Shown here in pieces: positions 15,879-24,962 of a DNA stretch of 64,000 nt. Below the pieces are notes generated by a model that had not been told where the DNA came from, did no database searches, and worked only from the letters and a program-made list of their open reading frames with translations. This stretch comes from Acidimicrobiia bacterium (GTDB lineage: Bacteria; Actinomycetota; Acidimicrobiia; Spongiisociales; ZC4RG35): the NCBI GenBank assembly GCA_028284765.1, contig JANQRA010000003.1, positions 62,001-126,000 on the forward strand, given 5' to 3'. The stretch's first letter is position 1; each line of letters starts with the position of its first letter. The translations under genes were made by a program, and so were the position numbers.

Positions 15879-16469
15879 TTACTCGTGGGCAGTGAGGATG
15901 TTGGCGACCACCCTCGATGTTGCGTGGAGCTGGTTGGAAGGTGCTTCGGCTCGGATAGCGGCAGCGACACCAATGAATAGCGTGGTGAGGAAGGCTGCCA
16001 GTTCTTCGACGTTGACGTTTCCCTTCAACTCGCCCGATTCCTTTGCGTTACTCAATGCGTGGTCGAATGCCCTGCGTATTCGGCTTAGGTAGGCAGCTGC
16101 AAACCGGCCGCTTGCTGGGTCGTTTGCTCCTCGTTCCACGGCCGTGTTGCACATGAGACAACCGAGACCGTTGAACCATCCTTCACTTGCCGACGCATAG
16201 CCTTCGAATGCCCGTTGTATGGCTTCGAGTCCTGCGTCGTCGGCCTCTATGGGTGATAGAACCCTGGTTAGGTGGTTTCGGTCGTAGTGCTCGAGGGTCG
16301 CTTCGAATAGCTCTTGTTTCGAACCGAACTCGGCATACATGCTCTTACGGTTGATCCCGAGTTCGTCAACCAACTCGGCTGTGCTGGTGCCGTTGAAACC
16401 ATGTTTGCGGAATAGCTCAACCGAGCGATTGAGCAGATCGCTTCTTTCGTACTGTTTGCTTCGTCCCAT
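15879..16469 (-). CDS. TetR-family repressor
   Basis: A 196-residue protein. The N-terminal HTH (LLNRSVELFRKHGFNGTSTAELVDELGINRKSMYAEFGSKQELFEATL) is typical, and the C-terminal ligand domain resembles the AcrR/TetR_C group. ATG 16469 has AGGAG about 8 nt upstream; an upstream ATG at 16496 is less likely because it falls inside the promoter and operator. Two palindromes of the form AGTAAC-N6-GTTACT lie in the shared promoter, so it probably represses itself and the divergent monooxygenase-like gene. Confidence 0.9.
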   Translation of the reverse strand: MGRSKQYERSDLLNRSVELFRKHGFNGTSTAELVDELGINRKSMYAEFGSKQELFEATLEHYDRNHLTRVLSPIEADDAGLEAIQRAFEGYASASEGWFNGLGCLMCNTAVERGANDPASGRFAAAYLSRIRRAFDHALSNAKESGELKGNVNVEELAAFLTTLFIGVAAAIRAEAPSNQLHATSRVVANILTAHE

Positions 16470-16489
16470 GTGTGACTCCTGATTAGGTC

Positions 16490-16539
16490 TTGACATATAG
16501 TAATCGATTGGTTACCTTTAAAGTAACGGATCAGTTACT
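16490..16539 (+). promoter_or_regulatory. Promoter and twin TetR operators
   Basis: TTGACA (16490-16495), a 17-bp spacer and TACCTT (16513-16518) form a promoter reading right. AGTAACGGATCAGTTACT (16522-16539) has perfect 6-bp arms and a GATC centre. The weaker AGTAATCGATTGGTTACC (16499-16516) covers the spacer and -10. The centres are 23 bp apart, about two helical turns. Bound repressor would cover the -10 and transcription start. Confidence 0.75.
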
Positions 16540-16589
16540 TTGGATCGGATGGAGCTTCACCTGAAGGAAGGAAGGAAGGAACAGGAATC

Positions 16590-16955
16590 ATGGGAAACGC
16601 GATCACAGTCATCTACAAGTGGACGGCACGGGAGGGGAAGCTTGCTGAGCTGACTTCGATCTATCGGAACGTGACCGACGCCATGCATCAGAATGAACCC
16701 GGTGCGAGCGCAGTGCACATATACGTGTCAGAACAAGAAAATGCCCTATACGTTCGGGATGAGTTCGTTGACGCCGACGCAATGGGCTACCACTTGGGGA
16801 CCACCGCAGCCGCACACTTCCCAGAGCTACTCGCAATCGCCACGCCAGGACCATTCTTCTTCTGGGGCGAGGTGCCAGAGGAGATGAAGCAAGCCACTGA
16901 GCAGATGCAGCTCGGAGGCGAATTCGCCACTCATGCAGCCGGGTTCGACCGCTAG
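16590..16955 (+). CDS. Antibiotic-biosynthesis-monooxygenase (ABM)-like domain protein
   Basis: A 121-residue protein with a dimeric alpha/beta-barrel pattern: ITVIYKWTAREGKLAELTSIYRNVTDAM, then ALYVRDEFVDADAMGYHLGTTAAAHFPELLAI. Such proteins act on quinones, haem or small aromatic compounds, or only bind ligands; the substrate here is unknown. The leader carries GAAGG three times in tandem before the ATG, giving overlapping ribosome-binding sites. Control by the divergent TetR protein suggests induction by the ligand it processes. Confidence 0.7.
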   Translation: MGNAITVIYKWTAREGKLAELTSIYRNVTDAMHQNEPGASAVHIYVSEQENALYVRDEFVDADAMGYHLGTTAAAHFPELLAIATPGPFFFWGEVPEEMKQATEQMQLGGEFATHAAGFDR

Positions 16956-16981
16956 TCAAACCACCATCTGATTGGCCTCAC

Positions 16982-17012
16982 GAGGCTCCAGCCCAATCGC
17001 GGCTGGGGCCTC
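16982..17012 (+). terminator. Terminator-like hairpin after the ABM gene
   Basis: GAGGCTCCAGCC (16982-16993) pairs with GGCTGGGGCCTC (17001-17012), twelve pairs including one G-T, around a 7-nt loop. TGTTGTTG follows instead of a true T-tract. It lies between convergent genes. Confidence 0.6.
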
Positions 17013-17067
17013 GGCTGTTGTTGCGGACGACCAGCACTACTGGCAGCCGAGTCCGGTGAATGGGCCC

Positions 17068-17433
17068 CTATCTGTCAGGGCGGCTATCGAGGGCTTCTTC
17101 GATCTGTGCTATCCGCTGGACCAAGGCGTCGGTGCCTCGGGCGCTTCTCATCTCGATGTTCAGGGCTGCGCCGTGACGTTGCGAGGCCATGTCACGTTGG
17201 ATCGCTGCAAGAGCCTCGCGCTTGGTGTTGAGTTCCACCAACAGGGACGACGTGGATCGGTAGGTGTCTGAGTCGGAGACGAACGATCTGGCCTGGCGTC
17301 GAAGGCGGTCATGTTCCAGCTGGAGCTCGTATCTGCGCGGGAAATCATCTCGGGCTAGTTGCAGCAACTGCTCGCGGACGGCTGCGAGCTGTCTGGTTAC
17401 CTCGTCCAGAGTCAGGTCAGCAGTTGCATTCAT
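17068..17433 (-). CDS. Coiled-coil protein of unknown function
   Basis: A 121-residue hydrophilic, helical protein. Heptad-like stretches run through about residues 8-50 (LDEVTRQLAAVREQLLQLARDD) and 60-90 (SLLVELNTKREALAAIQRDMASQ). No signal peptide or membrane segment is seen. AGAGG about 7 nt before the ATG serves as a ribosome-binding site, unlike many neighbours, so this mRNA probably has a leader. I do not recognise the family. Confidence 0.6.
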   Translation of the reverse strand: MNATADLTLDEVTRQLAAVREQLLQLARDDFPRRYELQLEHDRLRRQARSFVSDSDTYRSTSSLLVELNTKREALAAIQRDMASQRHGAALNIEMRSARGTDALVQRIAQIEEALDSRPDR

Positions 17434-17526
17434 GAGCTACCTCTCAAAACGCAGCCCGTCACATACGAGGGTAGTGATCCCACGTTTCGAGGTGACTACC
17501 TCACTGAGGCAGCCCGTCTTCAGGGA

Positions 17527-18672
17527 CTAGAAACGCTCGGCGAGACCAAGCACAGCCCTGACACCCGATTCGATGCCGAAGCGGATCGCGGCCTCGTTGA
17601 CTTTGAATGCGGCCGAGTGGAGATCACCGCCGCCGGAGCTGGCACCGAGACGGAAGAGAGCACCTGGCGTGACAGCCAGGTAGTTGGCAAAGTCTTCACC
17701 GCCCATCGACTGCTCGGTTCGGGTGACGACATCCTCAGCCAATGAAGCTTGCACGGCCTTGACGACGTTCTCGTCGTTCACGACCGGAGGGATGCCTTGC
17801 TGATAGCTCAAGCTGTACCCAGCACCTGTCATACCAACGATGCTGCCCAGCGTCTTGTCGACCAGAGCGGGCAGGACATCCCACAGTTGTGGATCGAGGG
17901 TTCTGATCGTGCCCCTGAGTTGGAGCTCGGTCGGGATCACGTTGGAGACGTTTCCTCCCTGGATCGACCCGAAGACGACCACGATGGCTGAGCGAGCATC
18001 GATAGACCTGCGGACAGCAGCAGGAAGCTCGGAGACGACTTTGGCGGCTGTGTCGATCAGGTCAACAGTCTTGTGAGGACGGGAGGTGTGTCCACCGGGT
18101 CCGGTGAGCGTGATCGAGATGCTGTCGGCGCTTCCAGTTATCGGGCCGAATCGTGCGCCGATGCGACCCACCTCAAGACCGGGGTCGACATGAAACGCGA
18201 TCAGCGCTTTGAGAGGGTCGGCGACACCCTCGGCCACGAGTTCGACCGCGCCGCCTGGGTTCGCTTCCTCGGCTGGTTGGAAGACGACCCTCACACCAGG
18301 TTCGGTTTCCAGTCTGTCGAGAGTGGCAGCTATGCCGAACGCAATCGCAGAATGGGCATCGTGGCCGCATGCGTGCATCCAGCCGTCATTGAGGGATCGT
18401 GGCTGGTTCGACTCGGGCTCTTGAATAGGTAGGGCGTCGATATCGGCACGGAAACCAACCGTCGGGTCGGCGCCGATGTCGACCCAACCCCCGGTTTTAG
18501 GGAGCCGGTCGATCAGGCTCAGGCCCTGACTCTCCAACGCCTGCCTGATGAGACTTGTGGTCTCGAACTCCGAATGGGCAGGTTCGGGCCGGCGGTGGAG
18601 TTCGCGTCGAAGTTCGATCGCTGTGGGGGTGATCTCCTCCACCAGCCCCGCGAGATTGTCGGGACTGGGCAT
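17527..18672 (-). CDS. M20-family amidohydrolase (N-acyl-amino-acid or hippurate hydrolase type)
   Basis: A 381-residue metallohydrolase. Metal-ligand motifs are present in order: GFRADIDALPIQE, MHACGHDAHSAIAF, FQPAEEANPGGA, a lid domain with GPGGHTSRPH, and GGEDFANYL. It probably removes acyl or aryl groups from amino acids in the cytosol; the substrate cannot be told. TACCCT (18686-18681) ends 8 nt before the ATG. It is separate from the leftward glnE gene, which ends 18 bp upstream of its start. Confidence 0.9.
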   Translation of the reverse strand: MPSPDNLAGLVEEITPTAIELRRELHRRPEPAHSEFETTSLIRQALESQGLSLIDRLPKTGGWVDIGADPTVGFRADIDALPIQEPESNQPRSLNDGWMHACGHDAHSAIAFGIAATLDRLETEPGVRVVFQPAEEANPGGAVELVAEGVADPLKALIAFHVDPGLEVGRIGARFGPITGSADSISITLTGPGGHTSRPHKTVDLIDTAAKVVSELPAAVRRSIDARSAIVVVFGSIQGGNVSNVIPTELQLRGTIRTLDPQLWDVLPALVDKTLGSIVGMTGAGYSLSYQQGIPPVVNDENVVKAVQASLAEDVVTRTEQSMGGEDFANYLAVTPGALFRLGASSGGGDLHSAAFKVNEAAIRFGIESGVRAVLGLAERF

Positions 18673-18690
18673 CGCACTACAGGGTAACTG

Positions 18691-21258
18691 CTACTCGTAG
18701 AACAACGACTCGAAAACCCGTCTCGCACGGCGGGTATATCTGCGGTATTGCTCTCGAAGCTCGCCACTGCGATCAAAACCAAGTGAAGCTGCCAGGCGAG
18801 CCGTGTCGTCAGGATCGGTCGGGAGCGAGTCGCTGACGCGGCCTCGCTGGAGGTGGAGTCTCAGCCTGACGCGGGTGCAGAACAGGTAAGCATCATGAAG
18901 CGCCCGGTAGTCGGCTGTGCTGAGCAACTCCTCCTCGCGAAGGGCAGTCATCGCGTCGAAGGTGCTCGAGACTCTGAGACTCGATAGTCGACCACCATGC
19001 TGGAGTTGAAGCAGACCCGTCACGAACTCGACGTCGCTCAGACCTCCTGGCCCCAGTTTGAGGTGGAAATCCGGATCTTCTCCAGGCGGAATCCGTTCCG
19101 CCTCGACCCGAGCCTTGATGGTGCGAATCGCGCGAGCGACCTCGGTCGGGAAGTCCTCAACCCACACGACTCGTGAATGGAGGTCCATGTATGACGCGAG
19201 AACCTCGGGGTTTCCCGCCACGGGCCGGGCCCTGATCAGCGCCAGCAGCTCCCACGGCTCCACCCAGTCGGCGTAGTAGCGCTCGAAGGACTCGATGGCG
19301 CGGGAGCGAGACCCTTTCTTTCCTTCTGGCCGAAGATCGAGGTCCAGCTCATAGCCATCGCCGTGACGACTCGGCTCTGACAACACGGAAGAGATCCGGG
19401 TTGCAATATCGAGCGCCCGTTCGGTGTGTCCTTCCCCATTGACATAGAAGAGGTCGATGTCTGACCCGTACGAAAGCTCACGTCCGCCCCACTTGCCCAT
19501 CGCAACCACACCGAATTGGTCGTCGTCGCTCAATAGAGCATGAAGGGTGCCCTTCATTGCAGAGTCAGCGGTGTCTGACAAGGAGGCCACCGTCACCTGT
19601 GGCGAAGCTTCTCCAAGGATGTCCCGACCTGCCACCCGAAGTTTGCGGCGACGAACGAATCTGCGAATGGTGCCGATGCGGGCGTCCAAGTCAGGGCGAG
19701 TCTCCAGCAAGCCGACAATTCTCTGGGTTGCTGCCGGCTCATCTCTGACTCTCGCCAAACCGTTGTCGTCAGCCAACCGCGGGATGAACTCAGGTATCCG
19801 GTCGATGAGATCACCAACTAGGCGACCGGTCCCGAGAAGGGTGCACAGTCGTTGCCCGGCAACCGGGTTGTTCTGAAGAAGCGAGACGACGGGGGAGTGG
19901 TCGGCTGAGTGCGCCAGCAGCAGACGCAATTGGGACAGGCCGAGGTCTGGATCCGGGGACTGGGAGAGCCAGTCGAGCATGAGAGGCAGCGCCTGATGCA
20001 TGACACGCGAGCGTCGGCTCAAACCGGACATCAATTCGGTCAGCGCTGTGGTCGCCGCGAGGACATCTCGGAAGCCGAGCGCCTGCAGTCGCAGGCTCGC
20101 CCGCTGCGCGTCGAGACCCTCCACTCCTGCCAGCGAATCGAGAATCGGACGGAAGTACAGCCGCTCGTGCAAGTCCCTTGCGGTTGAGCGCACTCGGCGC
20201 AGTTCTTCGGAGAAATCTGCTTCGTCACTGAACCCCATGCTTCGTGCGATCAGGGCGACGGACTCGGAGTCCTCTGGGATCTCATGGCCCTGTTTCAGGC
20301 TTCGGAGCTGAACCCTGTGTTCGAGCGTTCGGAGAAACCTGTACGAGTCCATCAGCGAGTCGCCGTCATCAGGGGCGATATAGCCACCCGCCACCAGGGC
20401 TCGAACCGCTCCCAACGTATCTCGGACCCGGAGGTCCGAATCGAACCGACCGTGGACAAGCTGGAGGAGCTGGATCGTGAATTCGATGTCCCTGATTCCG
20501 CCTCGCGAGCGCTTTATATCTCGGGGCGAGGCTCCGGACTCCACTTGCTCCTTCATCAATCGGATGGCACGAAGCGCATCCGTGCTCAGCCCCGTGTCCC
20601 ATACGACCGATTTGGCCAACTCGGAGAACCTGACGCCTAGTTCGGGATCACCGGCAACAAATCTTGACTTGAGCAACGCCTGAAGCTCCCAGGCTTCACC
20701 CCATCGCTCGTAGTAGCCGGAGTAGCCGTCGAGACTTCGCGAGAGGGGCCCCATCGACCCCTCGGGTCTCAGTTCCGTGTCGACGTTGAGCGCTGGCCCG
20801 TCGAATGTGGCGGATGACAGGTCAGAAACGAGCCGGCTGGCCAAGGCGAGCGCGGCGCTGCGGGAAGCTGTTTCGGAACCGGCCACGGGCTCGTGCACAA
20901 ACACGAGATCGATGTCCGAGTAGAAGTTGAGCTCGTTGGCACCCCATTTGCCCATCGCGATCACTGCGAACGGGATGTCTGCGGCAAGTGGATGCTTGTC
21001 GCTGACGGAGACGATCACGTTGTCGAGCTGATCCACGACCAGCTGATCGATCCCTACGCTGAGCCGACGGGTGACGGCTTCGAGGGAACTACCACCGAGA
21101 TCGTCGAGGGCCGCCTCTATCAAGAGAGCCCGCAGTTTCAGTGTGATCGAATCCTGGTCCACAGCCCCCGAAACGAGGTGTGGGTGATTCCTCAGCGTCT
21201 CATCAAGCCCGGGGCTGACGGTCTCGAGTTTTGAATGAGCGAATTCGAGGGAGGTCAC
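18691..21258 (-). CDS. glnE: Glutamine synthetase adenylyltransferase/adenylyl-removing enzyme
   Basis: Adjusts glutamine synthetase activity to nitrogen status by adding or removing AMP. Two nucleotidyltransferase domains are seen: GKWGANELNFYSDIDLVFVH (about 102) and GKWGGRELSYGSDIDLFYV (about 587), each with the metal-binding DID pair and each followed by a helical bundle. At 855 residues it is shorter than many actinobacterial GlnE proteins (950-1000), mainly at the N-terminus. GTG 21258 is supported by TACCCT (21270-21265) 6 nt upstream. It diverges from nadE. Confidence 0.93.
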   Translation of the reverse strand: MTSLEFAHSKLETVSPGLDETLRNHPHLVSGAVDQDSITLKLRALLIEAALDDLGGSSLEAVTRRLSVGIDQLVVDQLDNVIVSVSDKHPLAADIPFAVIAMGKWGANELNFYSDIDLVFVHEPVAGSETASRSAALALASRLVSDLSSATFDGPALNVDTELRPEGSMGPLSRSLDGYSGYYERWGEAWELQALLKSRFVAGDPELGVRFSELAKSVVWDTGLSTDALRAIRLMKEQVESGASPRDIKRSRGGIRDIEFTIQLLQLVHGRFDSDLRVRDTLGAVRALVAGGYIAPDDGDSLMDSYRFLRTLEHRVQLRSLKQGHEIPEDSESVALIARSMGFSDEADFSEELRRVRSTARDLHERLYFRPILDSLAGVEGLDAQRASLRLQALGFRDVLAATTALTELMSGLSRRSRVMHQALPLMLDWLSQSPDPDLGLSQLRLLLAHSADHSPVVSLLQNNPVAGQRLCTLLGTGRLVGDLIDRIPEFIPRLADDNGLARVRDEPAATQRIVGLLETRPDLDARIGTIRRFVRRRKLRVAGRDILGEASPQVTVASLSDTADSAMKGTLHALLSDDDQFGVVAMGKWGGRELSYGSDIDLFYVNGEGHTERALDIATRISSVLSEPSRHGDGYELDLDLRPEGKKGSRSRAIESFERYYADWVEPWELLALIRARPVAGNPEVLASYMDLHSRVVWVEDFPTEVARAIRTIKARVEAERIPPGEDPDFHLKLGPGGLSDVEFVTGLLQLQHGGRLSSLRVSSTFDAMTALREEELLSTADYRALHDAYLFCTRVRLRLHLQRGRVSDSLPTDPDDTARLAASLGFDRSGELREQYRRYTRRARRVFESLFYE

Positions 21259-21264
21259 AGGGAC

Positions 21265-21295
21265 AGGGTAAGTCGCCCCACAGCCGTTCTAACGT
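21265..21295. promoter_or_regulatory. Divergent -10 elements for glnE and nadE
   Basis: Reverse-strand TACCCT (21270-21265) is 6 nt before the glnE GTG. Forward-strand TAACGT (21290-21295) is 8 nt before the nadE ATG. Both imply leaderless mRNAs. Two genes of nitrogen and glutamine use share a 45-bp promoter region. Confidence 0.6.
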
Positions 21296-21303
21296 GTGAG
21301 GCG

Positions 21304-22935
21304 ATGACTCTGAGGATTGCCGGGGCGCAAGTGAATCTGACGGTGGGCGACCTCGAGGGCAACGAGTCCATCATCGCTGGTGCGATGGATCGAGCCGTGG
21401 CTGCGGGTGCTGACATCCTTCTGCTGCCGGAGCTTGCCATCACGGGCTACCCACCCGAAGACTTGGTGCTTCGGCGTGATTTCGTCGAAGCCAACATCGA
21501 AGTTCTTCGTCGGCTGGCAAGAAGGTCCACCGAGATGACAACGGTTGTCGGCTTTCTCGACTTCGCATCGGGCCCGAGTTCGCGTGCCGCAGATTCGGAG
21601 GACCGTGAGGTGGCCAACGGTGCTGCTCTGCTCCGCGCCGGAGAGATCGTCGGGATCTACCACAAGGTGCTTCTTCCGAACTTCGGGGTTTTTGATGAAG
21701 ACCGGTACTTCGTGATGGGAGACGACCCGGGTCGGTTGTGGGATGTCTCAGGGGTTCCCGTCGGTGTGTCGGTTTGTGAGGACATATGGCTGCCGGACGG
21801 GCCCCCGTCGCAGCAGGCAATGGCTGGCGCAGAGGTGCTTCTCAATATCAACGCTTCACCCTTCCATCGAGGCAAAGCCGCCGATAGGGAAGAGATGCTG
21901 GCCGCCAGGGCACGGGCGGGCAACGCCTATGTGGTCTACCTGAACCTTGTGGGAGGCCAGGACGAGTTGGTGTTTGATGGCGCATCTGTCGTCATCGCAC
22001 CTGACGGAAGCGTTGTCCATCGTTCCCCGCAGTTCGAAGAGGACTTCTTTGTGGTGGATCTCGAATCCGGTGGGGAAATCGCTCCACATCTCGAACCTAC
22101 AGAGGAGGTCTATCGCGCTTTGGCGATGGGCGTTTCGGACTACTGCCACAAGAACGGATTCGAACGCGCCGTCATTCAGCTATCCGGTGGGATCGACTCG
22201 GCTCTCACCACCGCAGTAGCCGCCGACGCACTTGGGCCCGAGAACGTTTGGGCTGTCGGATTGCCGACCCGGTTCTCCTCACAACACTCCGTCGAGGATG
22301 CCCAGGCCCTTGCAGCAAACCTGGGGGTCAGGTGGAGCCTCCTCCCGATCGACGATGTGTTCGCAGCACAACTTGAGACTCTGGAACCAGTGTTTGAAGG
22401 GACCGAGTTCGGCATCGCCGAAGAGAATCTCCAAGCTCGGATCAGAGGTATGACGGTGATGGCCCTGTCAAACAAGTTCGGACCGATCGTGCTGGCCACC
22501 GGCAACAAGTCGGAGATGGCAGTGGGCTATGCAACGCTCTATGGAGACATGGTGGGCGGGTTCTCCGTCCTCAAGGACGTCTTCAAGGGGCAGGTCTACG
22601 AACTGGCCCGTTGGCGGAACCGCCACGGTGAGGTGATTCCTGTCAACACGATCGAGAAACCCCCGTCTGCAGAACTCAGGCCTGACCAGAAAGACTCCGA
22701 TTCGCTGCCGCCTTACGAGATACTCGACGGGATCTTGAGTAGGTACATCGAAGACGACATGGGAATCGAAGAGATCATCGCGGAAGGTTTCAACGAGACC
22801 ACCGTGCGCGACGTCGCCCGAATGGTCGATCGCAGTGAATACAAACGCCGGCAGTCAGCACCCGGTGTGAAGATCACCACCAAGGCGTTCGGCAAGGATC
22901 GCCGTCTCCCCATCACCAACAAGTATCGACCATGA
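21304..22935 (+). CDS. nadE: Glutamine-dependent NAD+ synthetase
   Basis: Converts deamido-NAD+ to NAD+ using glutamine. The N-terminal nitrilase-type glutaminase domain shows the Glu-Lys-Cys triad in LLLPELAITGYPPEDL, YHKVLLPNFGVFDE and VGVSVCEDIWLPDG. The C-terminal synthetase domain has the P-loop-like LSGGIDSALTTAVAADALG and TGNKSEMAVGYATLYGDMVGGF. Length is 543 residues. ATG 21304 is preferred over an upstream in-frame start because TAACGT ends 8 nt before it and RIAGAQVN is the usual N-terminus. The stop overlaps the next start as ATGA. Confidence 0.95.
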   Translation: MTLRIAGAQVNLTVGDLEGNESIIAGAMDRAVAAGADILLLPELAITGYPPEDLVLRRDFVEANIEVLRRLARRSTEMTTVVGFLDFASGPSSRAADSEDREVANGAALLRAGEIVGIYHKVLLPNFGVFDEDRYFVMGDDPGRLWDVSGVPVGVSVCEDIWLPDGPPSQQAMAGAEVLLNINASPFHRGKAADREEMLAARARAGNAYVVYLNLVGGQDELVFDGASVVIAPDGSVVHRSPQFEEDFFVVDLESGGEIAPHLEPTEEVYRALAMGVSDYCHKNGFERAVIQLSGGIDSALTTAVAADALGPENVWAVGLPTRFSSQHSVEDAQALAANLGVRWSLLPIDDVFAAQLETLEPVFEGTEFGIAEENLQARIRGMTVMALSNKFGPIVLATGNKSEMAVGYATLYGDMVGGFSVLKDVFKGQVYELARWRNRHGEVIPVNTIEKPPSAELRPDQKDSDSLPPYEILDGILSRYIEDDMGIEEIIAEGFNETTVRDVARMVDRSEYKRRQSAPGVKITTKAFGKDRRLPITNKYRP

Positions 22936-23738
22936 TCACCACAGTCCTCATCAACGGAGCGGTTTCGGATGGGACCATTCCCATCACGGATTCCTCGGTC
23001 CTACGCGGCGATGCGTGTTTCGAGGTCATCAAGGCGTACAGCGGAAAGATGCTGGCCGCAGATGAGCACATTGATCGGCTTGAGATGTCAGCTGGCGCAC
23101 TGGAGATCGAACTGCCAGACCGAGATCTGCTGAGTAGCTGGCTCCAGGCCATTGCAGACGAAGTCGTCGATGGCGCGGTTCGGTGTGTGGTCACAAGGGG
23201 ATCGTCGGTCCCAGGGATCGAGGGTGAGTCCAAGGTCATCGTCTTCGGTCATCCTTGGACGCTGGCCGAACCGACGGTTCGTCTGTATCCGGTGGTCGCA
23301 CCCTGGCATGGCGCAGGTGAGGATTGGGCGCTGTCAGGCGCCAAGATCACTTCCTACGCACCGAATCTCTCAAGCACTCGGGCTGCCGTCAATGCGGGGT
23401 TCGACGATGCTCTCTTGTTGTCCTCGTCCGGAGACATGTTGGAGGGTCCGACCTTCTCGGTGGGTTGGGTCGTGGACGGGGTTCTCGAGACCCCGACGCT
23501 CGACCTCGGGATACTCGACTCGATAACCCGGAGGCTCGTCTTGAACGAGGCTCACCGCCTCGGTCTCGACGTCATTGAAGGACGATGGAGCCTGGAGCGT
23601 CTCGATGCGGCCTCCGAGGTCATGTCCCTCTCGACTATTCGTGAGGTTCAGCCGACGGTTGCGGTAGGCAATCGGACCTGGGAGCCGGGACCTGTGACCA
23701 GCCAGCTCGCCGCGGCCTTCGCCAAGCTCACCAAGTAG
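22932..23738 (+). CDS. PLP-dependent class IV aminotransferase (PabC/branched-chain type)
   Basis: A 268-residue enzyme. The start MITTVLINGAVSDGTIPITDSSVLRGDACFEVIKAY, the PLP-binding Lys in GAKITSYAPNL (about 140) and the later STIREVQPTVAV strand define class IV fold III. Size and the PITDSSVLRG motif favour an aminodeoxychorismate-lyase-like or D-amino-acid-aminotransferase-like role over a full branched-chain enzyme, but the reaction is not settled. Translationally coupled to nadE by ATGA. Confidence 0.85.
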   Translation: MITTVLINGAVSDGTIPITDSSVLRGDACFEVIKAYSGKMLAADEHIDRLEMSAGALEIELPDRDLLSSWLQAIADEVVDGAVRCVVTRGSSVPGIEGESKVIVFGHPWTLAEPTVRLYPVVAPWHGAGEDWALSGAKITSYAPNLSSTRAAVNAGFDDALLLSSSGDMLEGPTFSVGWVVDGVLETPTLDLGILDSITRRLVLNEAHRLGLDVIEGRWSLERLDAASEVMSLSTIREVQPTVAVGNRTWEPGPVTSQLAAAFAKLTK

Positions 23739-23767
23739 GGAACTCCCGAGGGTTACGGTTTCGTTGG

Positions 23768-24283
23768 ATGCCCATGAGATTGCGGTTATTGGTAGGTCTT
23801 TCGGTTCTGGCACTCATCGTTGTTGCTTGTGATTCCGGGGACGCCGAACTGACTCCTGGCTCGACGCTGGTCACGGGCGGGGGGTCCGACGTCACAACCA
23901 CCACTGCCCCCGAGCCGGGGACAACGGCGCCTGCTCCTTCCACCACGCTCGTCGGACAGGCGGTTGATGGTTTCGAGGTCGTCAACGAGATCCCCAATGA
24001 CGACGGCGTCGAACAACACATAGTGATCCCCAATGGGGCCTACACGGACGTCGATCTGCAGAATTTCTTGTTCGATCTCCTCGACAGCAACCCGGATCTG
24101 TACGGGTCAGAGATATTCGACGATGCCGATGCCGCGACGGCATTCTTGACGCCGTCCGACGAACGCACTGAAGACGAGCAGGCGCTATTGGAGCGACATC
24201 ACTTCTTGACACTGACCGGACGAGACTCGTACGAGTTCAACGGGCCCTTCGCCGAGTTCTCCGGCGGCGCAATCGGTAGCTAG
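23768..24283 (+). CDS. Lipoprotein of unknown function
   Basis: A 171-residue secreted lipoprotein. The signal MRLRLLVGLSVLALIVVAC gives a lipobox ending at Cys (about residue 21). A Thr/Pro-rich linker (TTTTAPEPGTTAPAPSTT) follows, then an acidic domain of about 100 residues with no recognised fold. TACGGT (23754-23759) ends 8 nt before ATG 23768; an internal ATG two codons later is also possible. Confidence 0.7.
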   Translation: MPMRLRLLVGLSVLALIVVACDSGDAELTPGSTLVTGGGSDVTTTTAPEPGTTAPAPSTTLVGQAVDGFEVVNEIPNDDGVEQHIVIPNGAYTDVDLQNFLFDLLDSNPDLYGSEIFDDADAATAFLTPSDERTEDEQALLERHHFLTLTGRDSYEFNGPFAEFSGGAIGS

Positions 24284-24296
24284 CTACGTTGGCTGG

Positions 24297-24962
24297 GTGA
24301 TCGAAACCCTGCCGTCTGTCACGATCGAAGGTCACCGGCCGACGACGTCGGGAAACGCGAACCATCCGATGCGGGTCATGACCCGTCGGATCGCAGGTCT
24401 CGAACCAGGTGAATGGGACCAGCGGGCCAAACGAGGTGTCCAAGGTGTGTTCGACGGCCTCGCACCTGAATGGCACACCAGAACTAGTCCTCTACGCACC
24501 CAGGTGGTGGAAGACGCTCTGGAGCGGGGTGTGGGGCGTTTTGGGGCATCTGGCTCGCTCGCTCTCGAGATCGGTTCAGGGATCGGGACCTATAGCAGTC
24601 TGATCAGCAAGTACCTGGGGCCGACAGTCTCGATGGACCTGTCTTTTCGGATGGTCGCTCTGGCCCCCAGAGCATCATCCCGGGTTGTCGCCGATGGTGC
24701 GCAATTACCTATTGCCGATGGCGCAGCCGACGCGGTCGTTCTCATAAACGCGTTCTTCTTTCCCGATGAGGTGGAGCGTGTTCTCCAGTCGGGTGGTTTG
24801 GTGGTCTGGGTCAACTCCAGTGGCCCTGACACCCCGATTCATCTCAATACCGAAGACCTCGTGGCAGCAGTGCCGTTCTCGGTTGATGGCGTCGACTCAA
24901 TGGCGGGCGTAGGGACGTGGTGTGTTTTACGTCGTCTAGAGGAACCATCCGGCGAGCAGTAG
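24297..24962 (+). CDS. Class I SAM-dependent methyltransferase
   Basis: A 221-residue protein. The SAM-binding motif ALEIGSGIGTYSSLI is at about residue 89; a second acidic strand (VSMDLSFRMVALA) and ADGAQLPIADGAADAVVLINAFFF complete the Rossmann-type fold. The substrate is unknown. GTG 24297 is preceded by TACGTT (24285-24290) with a 6-nt gap. The 3' end overlaps the convergent mgtE gene by 27 bp, so part of each coding sequence is antisense to the other. Confidence 0.75.
   Translation: MIETLPSVTIEGHRPTTSGNANHPMRVMTRRIAGLEPGEWDQRAKRGVQGVFDGLAPEWHTRTSPLRTQVVEDALERGVGRFGASGSLALEIGSGIGTYSSLISKYLGPTVSMDLSFRMVALAPRASSRVVADGAQLPIADGAADAVVLINAFFFPDEVERVLQSGGLVVWVNSSGPDTPIHLNTEDLVAAVPFSVDGVDSMAGVGTWCVLRRLEEPSGEQ

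Noticed and set aside
24936-24962. Frameshift at the methyltransferase/mgtE junction
   Set aside because: Both proteins end naturally (EPSGEQ and LLLAGWFL); a 27-bp convergent overlap explains the region.
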